Of a stretch of DNA of 32,652 nucleotides, positions 20,871-28,207 are shown piece after piece. Below the pieces are notes generated by a model, which saw only the letters and a list, made by a program, of their open reading frames with translations, was not told the origin of the DNA and made no database searches. The translations under genes were made by a program, and so were the position numbers. The stretch's first letter is position 1. Every line of letters begins with the position of its first letter. The DNA comes from Fragilaria crotonensis (lineage: Eukaryota > Bacillariophyta > Fragilariophyceae > Fragilariales > Fragilariaceae): positions 1 to 32,652 of the forward strand of contig JAKSYS010000695.1 in NCBI GenBank assembly GCA_022925895.1. Reading direction: 5' to 3'.

Positions 20871-22186
20871 TTCTCTTCGCCTGCCTCTGATTGTAGGGAT
20901 CCAGCAGTGGGAAGTTGTTCTGGTTAGAATGCAGTGCTTCGTTGTCGTGATGCAGCGGTCGCTGCACTGTCTGTTCTCGACAGTACAGCATTGACTGATT
21001 GCAATTGCTGCCGTTGAAGAAGACAACTGCTGCATCAGCCTGTGATGCAGCATTCGCTATAATGTCAATCCATGTCTGAACGATGATCTTCTACACTAGT
21101 AGAAGCATTCTCACCATGATTTGAAACTTGCTGCATGCAGCGTCGATTCATCATTGTTGTGATTCATCATCAAAGTGCCTTCGCAGAATCAGTATTCGAC
21201 ATAATTAATCGAATGGATTGTAGCTGATCTTCCTTTCTTCAAAGAACAAGTATCAAGAATGGGACGGTCACTAGAAATGACCGGGATTTGTTGAATCAAC
21301 AACCTCAAGGACGTACACTAAGTCTCAGGTGCTTTGCTGGTTAGGCACGACGTGAGGACACACTACTTTAAATGAATAAAGCAAGATTCCCCAGGTGACC
21401 AGCGTCCACACAAGAAACAGATGTAACGCCAAGCCCCACTCTTGGTACAGTCTTTCGAAAGGAATGACCAATGGTATTCGAAAGGAACGCTTGCTTTGTT
21501 GGTTGAAGCAAAGGACTGTAAAGGTGGTGAAGTAGGACAAGAGAAGTGAGTGTGAAATGTATACACACCGGACGGTAAAAGTGGTTGCGCTGATCAAACA
21601 CTGTGTCCTTGATTGTAGAACAATACTGCATACGGAGTTATGCGGTACTGTGCTACAGTACACAACTGCTGTACTGGAGTGTAGCGTAGGTACTGTACCC
21701 ACGTCGAGAAATCACGGGCACTGGGCAGGTTCGTATATCCGGGTTACAAGACGATTTCACACAACAGCAAAATGATGAAGTCCATTCAAAAGGGGGAAAA
21801 AAAACAACAACACAAACACAGAACTCACACAAATAACACCAATGAGATGGTGGTGATCAAGAGGAGGTGTTCTGAAGAAAAGAGGTGGCAATAGGAAGGT
21901 GTGAAGAGAGAGTGAAGTATGCTGTTGAAGGTGACAGGTTGTGTGCATTTTCTGTCAAACAACAACAAGATCGCTCAAGAACGAGTGAAATACCGTATTT
22001 TTAACGGTTTTTTAACGAGATTTAAAAAAATATGTATTGCCGAGTAGTGGAGTACTACTTGCAGCTGTAGTACACACTCCTAAGTGCGACACCACCAGTC
22101 AGTACTACCAAACGAGTACTGGCACTTCGACATGTTAGTACAGCATCATCGTGTAACAGTGAACGTTAACCCCGCAACAACACACG
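20871..22186. other. 1.3-kb non-coding region rich in short inverted repeats; promoter or subterminal region
   Basis: No convincing gene is present; open frames here are short and low-complexity. Near 20945-21070 are several GCTGCAT/ATGCAGC copies, including the inverted pair CTGCATCA..TGATGCAG. At about 21091-21108 is CTTCTAC-ACTA-GTAGAAG, and near 21135 the perfect palindrome GCTGCATGCAGC. At 21645-21661 is GTACTGT-GCT-ACAGTAC, and at 21689-21699 GGTACTGTACC. A further cluster of AGTAC/GTACT motifs lies at 22050-22142. The region could hold the promoter of the companion gene, transposase-binding subterminal repeats, or a boundary between two elements. Confidence 0.5.
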
Positions 22187-22684
22187 TCAATGAAGCTTGC
22201 GTTTCTTTGCCAACGGCGTTGGGGCGGTATAAGTACCATGATCAGAAGCATACGACTCGTTAGAGTGAACAAACGGCATGTTTTCCTTCTCGGAATGTAT
22301 GCTGGGCGGGGATACAGACACAGACATGGATTCATTCGATTTTGGTTTGAAAACATTTTGCTTTGATTGAGGTTTGGAACATTTGCTCAATGATAGTTCG
22401 GTTTGCCCAGCATGGAGGTGACATTGGTTGTCTTCTTTGAATGAATTCGATACCGCTTCGTTAACGTATTCGGTATTGTCAGCAAGCGCCTGCAACATCT
22501 GTGATGTAACGACGGGCAGTGGCTGGACAAAGCACCGAAGATCAAAACAGTGAAATTCATCCGGTGAGGGGCATTCTTGACACAAATTTACGGAACCGAC
22601 TGGTGATGAGCAAACAACGGGTGATGAAGTCATTATTGATTGACTTGTGGCGGAATCGCCAGATGCAACGTCTCCACGTTCCAT
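22187..22684 (-). CDS. Unrecognised 165-aa protein with a C-terminal nuclear-localisation-like tail
   Basis: One uninterrupted frame starts MERGDVASG and ends PLAKKRKLH. I do not recognise a family. It is Ser/Pro-rich and probably largely disordered. A Cys-containing segment (LCQECPSPDEFHCFDLRC) near residues 34-51 might bind metal, though its spacing matches no named finger. The terminal AKKRK is a classical monopartite nuclear signal. It is transcribed divergently from the four-exon gene at 22947, with a 262-bp shared upstream region, so the two may be co-regulated. It could be an accessory protein of the neighbouring DNA transposon. Its reality rests on frame length, the divergent arrangement and the NLS only. 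Confidence 0.45.
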   Translation of the reverse strand: MERGDVASGDSATSQSIMTSSPVVCSSPVGSVNLCQECPSPDEFHCFDLRCFVQPLPVVTSQMLQALADNTEYVNEAVSNSFKEDNQCHLHAGQTELSLSKCSKPQSKQNVFKPKSNESMSVSVSPPSIHSEKENMPFVHSNESYASDHGTYTAPTPLAKKRKLH

Positions 22685-22946
22685 GTGGCTGAGCAGTATA
22701 AATTAAAATTGCTGCCGCCATTTTTTGGTGGCATGAACGGTCACGTCAGACGTGTGTGTTACAGTGCGAACCAAGCAAATTTTAAATAATGTTATATTCG
22801 ATTTCAGACATGTAAAATAACATAACAATTCAAAGCTTGGTACTCGTACATTGGTAACGTAAAGGTTTACATGCCACAACACATTTATACGAAAGGACAC
22901 GCAAGAAGACCTGGTGGCTTTGAACGGATAGACACAAAAATGCACA
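22685..22946. promoter_or_regulatory. Putative bidirectional promoter region
   Basis: This is a 262-bp gap between two divergent start codons. It is AT-rich toward the left gene. A TATAAATT stretch lies at about 22697, but it is only some 15 bp from the left start codon, too close to be a normal TATA box for it. No other clear core element is seen. Confidence 0.35.
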
Positions 22947-23008
22947 ATGTCACGCAAAACGCAGAATCGGAAACCAGCTGCAAACAAAGCCTGGACCATG
23001 GAGATTGA
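22940..23008 (+). promoter_or_regulatory. Out-of-frame upstream ATG overlapping the four-exon gene start
   Basis: An ATG at 22940 opens a 22-codon frame that stops at 23008, beyond the ATG at 22947 and the alternative ATG at 22998. If transcribed it could lower translation from either start or indicate transcription starting downstream of it. Confidence 0.35.
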
Positions 23009-24402
23009 TCCGACTAATGCTTTGCTTGCCTCGTTAACAAGTGCTCAAGTTCCAGCTGTTGCTGAAAAACAAACGATAAAAGTAGCGTCTAACACAGAGC
23101 AGCATCATCAACGTGGTGCACAACCATCGGCATCAAATGGATGCTTTTCGTCAATTACGGCGGATCTCACCACAAGTCAAGCACGCGTTTCACCATTGCC
23201 AATGTGTGTGCAATTTGAAACAGATGCGGTAGGTGGGCACATGTTACAACCAATGGTAAGCCATGCCCCGTGTGATATGACATTGAGCGTGTCGACAAAA
23301 CAGTTGCAGGTTTTAGTGACAGGCTGCGTGAAGCAGCAATTGTTTCGGAGAGTTAAATTTTTTGACGATGACTTGCATGGGGACTATGATTACAATCCGG
23401 AGTCTGTGTGTGGTATGGTGCGTAATTACTGCAACGTTTCTTCTGTCGAAACAAACTTGCAATGGTGGCACGAAACACGAAAGAAAATTAAACGCACTCT
23501 TGGAAATCATCGCAACAACTGCATTAAAGCAATGCGTTTACGTTTTCGAGGTATGTGCAACAATCCGAATAAACAGGTTTCTTTATTATGATGTGACTAA
23601 CAACTGCCAATTGTACAGATGGCGAAACGGGCAAGATCAATGGTTACCAAAGGATTACCGGTAGTGATGACGACATTGCCTACATGCTACAAATGCGACA
23701 GAATCAGGTCCATTACATTGCATTGATGGATGTCTTTGCCCCTTGTATTGTTTCTAGCAGTGTGTGGAACAACGATGCCCTCATGGCCAAGTATTGTGGA
23801 GACAATCAAGACAATTTTCAGGAATATGTTCTAACCATTAGTAGTGACGAAGCGTTTATGTTGTTGGTGTTGGTAAACTACGCTGCGCGTTGGGCAGCAG
23901 AATTACAAATGGAAAAGAAGATGGTGAGTCATTATTGCGGTTTGCCAACTGTTGCATTCGTCAACCTGCTTACGAACAAACATGCAGGTGATGCCTTTGA
24001 TGCATAACGCAGCAGAAATACAGCTGCCAGTAAGTACGATTTTATTCGTGTGTAAATGTGGACCAATGAACAACCCGCCCGACCCTAACGAATTCATCCC
24101 ACTTTTTGCGACAGCTTCCGAAGTATACGCATTCGCGCGTTAGTCGCCAGCAGCAAGCCAATGGTGGCATTGGATGGTCTGACGATGGCATTGCAAAATA
24201 TAACGAGCTTTACGATCTTGTGGAAGTTGATCGTCAGTTGCGAGGCAACGCCTTCAATCAGGAGTTGTTGAAGGTTCACCAGAAACGGCGTCAGAAGAAT
24301 AAATCATCCCACGCACCCATGGTTAACAATGAACGGGCAAAGAAGCGAAAACCTCGCGACGATCTTCGAAAGAGTCAGGCGTTCGATCGTGAGCCGAAAT
24401 GA
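22947..24402 (+). CDS. Unrecognised four-exon gene, 400 codons, apparently intact
   Basis: Exons 22947-23550, 23619-23923, 23988-24029 and 24151-24402 join in phase through three GT-AG introns of 68, 64 and 121 nt (donors GTATGT, GTGAGT, GTAAGT; acceptors TACAG, TGCAG, GCCAG). The product starts MSRKTQNRKPA. It has a disordered N-terminus, a compact core (VTGCVKQQLFRRVKFFDDD, WWHETRKKIKRTLGNHRNNC, DDDIAYMLQ) and a C-terminal segment (GWSDDGIAKYNELYDLVEVDRQLRG) ending in a very basic Lys/Arg tail. No named domain is recognised. The basic ends and tryptophan-rich helices would suit a nuclear, perhaps DNA-binding, role, which is inference. ATG 22998 (CCATGG, in frame) is an alternative start in better context. 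The clean introns contrast with the broken companion gene, suggesting selection or recent arrival. Confidence 0.6.
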
Positions 24403-24911
24403 CGCCATTGTAACAATGCGTCGTGTTGTGTGGCTTTAGAGAGAACACGGTTTTCTGTGGTTTTAGGAATATGCATTATAATGATTCAGAAAGATGAATA
24501 GCCGTTACTATTAACAACGCATAGTCTTTCAAAGATAGATGATAATAATACGCCATAAAACGCGTCACATAACTTCAGGAACACTTTGTCAACAATTCTA
24601 TCAAACTGAAAAGCATATTGCGTATTACGTAATTATTGAACCAAATGTATATGCAGTAATTTCACAGGACGCGATTTGTAAATTGAAGTAGAAACGTCAT
24701 TGATTTTTTGGTTAAGATGAAAACCGTATTCAGGAATATGAACTGCATCTATCAGCATTACGTTATTGTATACTCAGACGTACGCAAAATTGTGCGTACC
24801 TCAACACGATTTACAACCAAAATGCTAAATATATACCTTAGAAAATACAACTCGTTCTGAAAACGAAGATTTGGGAAATATTTTTATCCTACATATCGGT
24901 GCCCTTAGATG
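24403..24911. other. AT-rich non-coding stretch; possible right terminus of the DNA transposon
   Basis: There is no coding sequence. It contains the palindrome ATTACGTAAT (24624-24633) and the inverted pair GTACGCA-AAATTG-TGCGTAC (24780-24799). It ends where LINE C homology begins abruptly, inside the LINE C ORF2 frame. The outer sequence read from the LINE side begins TAAGGGCACCGATATGTAGG, which could be a terminal inverted repeat, but the partner end is not in the window. Confidence 0.4.
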
Positions 24912-27900
24912 TTATGAAAGACTCGTACATCGGAGGACTTGAGCCGAGGTGATAACAAACGTGTGGCAAGAGCGTCTGACTTCTTTTTGAGGTACTGTAT
25001 ATGGTCCGAGAAGTTACCCAGAGGATTCAGGAACACTCCAAGAATGCGGGAAGACCTGTCCAAAGGAACACGCTGTATGGTTGTAATGTGTCCAGTATCC
25101 GGGGCCGTTAACTCGATGGTGCTGTCGTTGTCGTTAACGTTTCGCAGTCTTGGACGACCAGAGTGCCATTCCCAATACATTGCGTACCAGTTGCATTTTG
25201 AGAGATTAAGCTTTCCGCCAGATAAGTGAAGGAGATGTGACCATGTCTGGGAGACTTCCTGCAAACGGTGTATGAGTTCGTTGAGAGTTTGCTGCCCGTA
25301 ACTGTCGGTAAATCCGAGGTACGTATCGTCGACGAAAGCGTCCACTAAACGAGAGTGAGTGAGTTCAGGTGATTGGAACGTCATTCGTTCAGGCCCAACT
25401 TTATCAAGAGTGTGAAGTAAAAGGACAACCAAAGAAAGCCAGACTGCCGGAGATGCGCCGCTTCCCTGGCCAGTGCCGAATAATGGTTCGAAATTGGTCC
25501 CATGATAATTCTCGTTGGATACCCCATAAAGTGTTTTTACTGTGTATTTCATGAGTTCAAGTGCTGTAGCATGACTGGAGATGGCAGAGTCTGGCATTCC
25601 GCATCGTCTTGCAGCCATCATTCCAAGTGCAACAATAATTCGATCGTAGCATGCCGACGCGTCGTTGTCAAAACGTAGGAGATTGATCTTCATGATTCGA
25701 CACATGTCGGTTGTTAGCTGGGTCATCATAATGGGGTCCATGGTGGTTCTTCGAGGAGTTGATCCGTGTTGTCCCGCATGAAGAAGGTCTAGATCGTCGG
25801 CTCTTTTGACGAGGCGATGTCCCCACATGAGCTTCAAAATGAAATTGAAGTCAGCTTCGAATAGATGAATAATGCGAAGCCTATTTATATGTGGTTTGCC
25901 TGGATCCTTTTCGATCATGACGTTTGTGGCGTTACTCCATCTTGGAAGAGACAAGCCGTGTGCAAGGACAATGGATAAAAACTGCTGTAAACAGCTTAAG
26001 AGATCCGGATCCTGAATGAGTGCCCGATAGTGCCCCAAATGTCGACCAGAGGGCGAAGTGGTTGTTGATTCTTTCCACCTTGAGAAGCCTTTCCAGACGT
26101 CGTTTTCGGTAATATCGATAGAGATGGGGTCTGATGCAAGAACCTCTGGTGGTATAGTGAAAGACAATAGAAATTCCTTCAAAAGTTCATCGTCTCCATA
26201 CCAATGTGGAGGAACGATGCCTACCAACATGTCTTTCGCTTCGATTGAAAGACTCGAGAAAGTTAGAGCGTCATGAATCATTCCTTTCCCGCAGGGTGAA
26301 GAAGCCGCAGCCCGGAATGCGTCTCTGTTAAAGGTTAGAAGGTGTTTTTCGATATCGGTCTTCTCAAGCACTGTGTCCCATATCACTTCCGACGGATCAG
26401 TGTTAGTAAGAAAAGCGTGGACGTGATCTGAAGGTTGGAGAGGCTGACTGTCTGAATTACAAGGTACCAGGATCTTAGATAATTGTGAGAACGGTTCCGC
26501 TTTCAGTTCGGTATTCAAAAGCTTGAAGATAGCACGGCACGATTCCGTCTGGATGGTCCGTCGAACAATAGTTGCCTTTCGTTTCGATTCTTCTTTAGTC
26601 GATGGAGACTCATCTTGTGCATATGTATCGAGAAGATCCTCGTACGATTGCAGACGAAGATCTTGGGAGCGAGCTTGGCAGCGACGGAAGTGCAGTGTCG
26701 CCTGGTTCAAATGCCTGCGAATTTCGTCTGTAGATAGAGTGTGATTTAGGAAAGGTAGAGAGAACGACCGATCATGACGTTGGATACGAGCCTGCCACTT
26801 TGTGAACAGAGCAGTGTAGTCCCTTGACTCTTGAGTTCCTCGGAGACGAAGAATCCAGTACCTTCTGATGACGGCTGCGTTTCGTAGTTGCGGTGACCAA
26901 GCATACTTTTTAGGAGGAATGGTGAGACGTTTTTCCGAATTCTTCATCGCCCGGCCCTGGTCTGCATCCCATTTGATAAGTTGATGAAAAATCTCGCTTT
27001 TGGCCATTGAGGTGTGGTTCTTGTACAACTCGTTTATTCTGTGGATCATATTGTGAGAAGCATAGTATTCTTTCATGTGGCGTATGTAAGTTGATACTAA
27101 TTCTGGATTGTTAGTGTGGAGGGCGCGATGGGAAGGAGGCGACATTTTTTGTGGCCTCATATTCTTGCGGATTTCATCGATGCAGAAGTCAACATAGAGC
27201 CCGCGGTGATCAGATTGGGGTCCTTCTTGGTACGACAAGGATCCAGAACGAACGCATAATTTCTCGAGATCATCGCTGCATAGAATATAGTCGATACGGC
27301 GTGATGCCGAACCAATGTACGTTGACGGAGGTGGATGATGACGATGAAGATCAACGAGTGCGCAAGATGTGGTAAATTCTTCGAACCGCCTTTCGCTTTG
27401 AAGATCTGAGTTTGCATCCATCATCAAAATGATAGAGTGTCCATTTTGTTGTAGCTGGTTAATGAGTATTCCGAGGTGTTGGAAGAAAAGCTTTCTTGGA
27501 TTAGGAGACGCTATTCCTTGATCACGGAAGAACTGGTATTCTCGAGAAAATGAACTTCCCAGTGGGGATGTCCTTATGTTTCCGCCGCACACTCGGTATG
27601 CTGTAATGACGGAGAGCAGAAAATTGTTAGATCCTCGAATAGTAAAACCGCACCAGCGTCCCAGGCCTGTTGTGTCTAAGATGCTGTCTCCAAGAATGCT
27701 GGACGTGATAGCTCCCGTGGAAAGAACCAGACTACCGCCTGAGTGGAATGAAGTGCCCGACGGCGCTTGATCAACTTCTACCGATGGATATCCGAAAGCA
27801 ACTTTGCTTTGAATGCTATGTCGTCGCAGGATTTTTCGGAAGTCTGCCTGTAGATGAGGTTGCTGCCAACTTGTATTAGTCTCGGCGAGACCGGATATAT

Positions 27901-28207
27901 CGGCGTGTATGAACTTAAGAGATTGAATGTAGTAGTTGTAATCCTCCAATCCTGACGAGTAAGTCAGACCGTGAACGTTTTGAAAGAAGAATCGGATCGA
28001 ACCGTTGGTTTTTTGAGTGATGGAGTCGCCGAAAGATACTGTTGGTTGTTTGTCCACTGGAGAATCCCATGCTTTGCGGAGGGGCCTTATTCGTGGAAGA
28101 GATAGTAGACTGGAAGACGGAAGAGAATGAGTAAGATGAATGGAACCTGTCTGATGCCTTGCTTGTGCATCGGCAATCCTTGAGATGGTGTTTGCGTCGT
28201 GATTCAT
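24905..28207 (-). CDS. LINE C ORF2, truncated: APE endonuclease and reverse transcriptase
   Basis: This is a 1,100-codon open frame starting MNHDANTISR at the ATG that overlaps the ORF1 stop. The endonuclease has FFFQNVHGL, LAETNTSW, MMDANSDL and SDHRGLYVD (residues about 70-345). A helical linker follows. The RT has TTTSPSGRHLGHY (about 715), FEADFNFILKLMWG, RFDNDASACYDR (motif A), GTGQGSGASPAVW (motif B), FVDDTYLG (motif C, about 955) and a thumb with SGGKLNLSKCN. It ends VFHNI at a stop that is not native: LINE B continues for another 840 or so residues through RNase H and the zinc knuckle. All catalytic residues seen are intact, with no frameshift in 3.3 kb, so the copy is young apart from the missing end. 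Confidence 0.9.
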   Translation of the reverse strand: MNHDANTISRIADAQARHQTGSIHLTHSLPSSSLLSLPRIRPLRKAWDSPVDKQPTVSFGDSITQKTNGSIRFFFQNVHGLTYSSGLEDYNYYIQSLKFIHADISGLAETNTSWQQPHLQADFRKILRRHSIQSKVAFGYPSVEVDQAPSGTSFHSGGSLVLSTGAITSSILGDSILDTTGLGRWCGFTIRGSNNFLLSVITAYRVCGGNIRTSPLGSSFSREYQFFRDQGIASPNPRKLFFQHLGILINQLQQNGHSIILMMDANSDLQSERRFEEFTTSCALVDLHRHHPPPSTYIGSASRRIDYILCSDDLEKLCVRSGSLSYQEGPQSDHRGLYVDFCIDEIRKNMRPQKMSPPSHRALHTNNPELVSTYIRHMKEYYASHNMIHRINELYKNHTSMAKSEIFHQLIKWDADQGRAMKNSEKRLTIPPKKYAWSPQLRNAAVIRRYWILRLRGTQESRDYTALFTKWQARIQRHDRSFSLPFLNHTLSTDEIRRHLNQATLHFRRCQARSQDLRLQSYEDLLDTYAQDESPSTKEESKRKATIVRRTIQTESCRAIFKLLNTELKAEPFSQLSKILVPCNSDSQPLQPSDHVHAFLTNTDPSEVIWDTVLEKTDIEKHLLTFNRDAFRAAASSPCGKGMIHDALTFSSLSIEAKDMLVGIVPPHWYGDDELLKEFLLSFTIPPEVLASDPISIDITENDVWKGFSRWKESTTTSPSGRHLGHYRALIQDPDLLSCLQQFLSIVLAHGLSLPRWSNATNVMIEKDPGKPHINRLRIIHLFEADFNFILKLMWGHRLVKRADDLDLLHAGQHGSTPRRTTMDPIMMTQLTTDMCRIMKINLLRFDNDASACYDRIIVALGMMAARRCGMPDSAISSHATALELMKYTVKTLYGVSNENYHGTNFEPLFGTGQGSGASPAVWLSLVVLLLHTLDKVGPERMTFQSPELTHSRLVDAFVDDTYLGFTDSYGQQTLNELIHRLQEVSQTWSHLLHLSGGKLNLSKCNWYAMYWEWHSGRPRLRNVNDNDSTIELTAPDTGHITTIQRVPLDRSSRILGVFLNPLGNFSDHIQYLKKKSDALATRLLSPRLKSSDVRVFHNI
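28204..28207 (-). promoter_or_regulatory. ATGA stop-start overlap between LINE C ORF1 and ORF2
   Basis: On the minus strand the ORF2 ATG (28207-28205) overlaps the ORF1 TGA (28206-28204), as in LINEs A and B. Confidence 0.7.

Larger units (their letters stand above)
14259..24911. mobile_element. Putative large DNA transposon, right part (transposase remnant, protease companion, accessory genes)
   Basis: The grouping is inferred. The transposase C-terminus and an Ulp1-type companion converge. Two unrecognised genes follow, and then LINE C sequence starts abruptly. Ulp1-bearing DNA transposons with several genes are known in eukaryotes. The left part would lie outside the window beyond LINE A. 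It is equally possible that 22187-24402 is a separate element or host sequence; the repeat clusters at 21645-22142 could mark such a boundary. Confidence 0.35.

Noticed and set aside
21325-21702. Overlapping minus-strand frames of 67-125 codons in the spacer
   Set aside because: Three overlapping frames with no motif in a region with inverted repeats; composition looks non-coding.
23551-23618. Frameshift in the four-exon gene
   Set aside because: GTATGT...TACAG borders and exact phase restoration indicate an intron; the same applies to 23924-23987 and 24030-24150.
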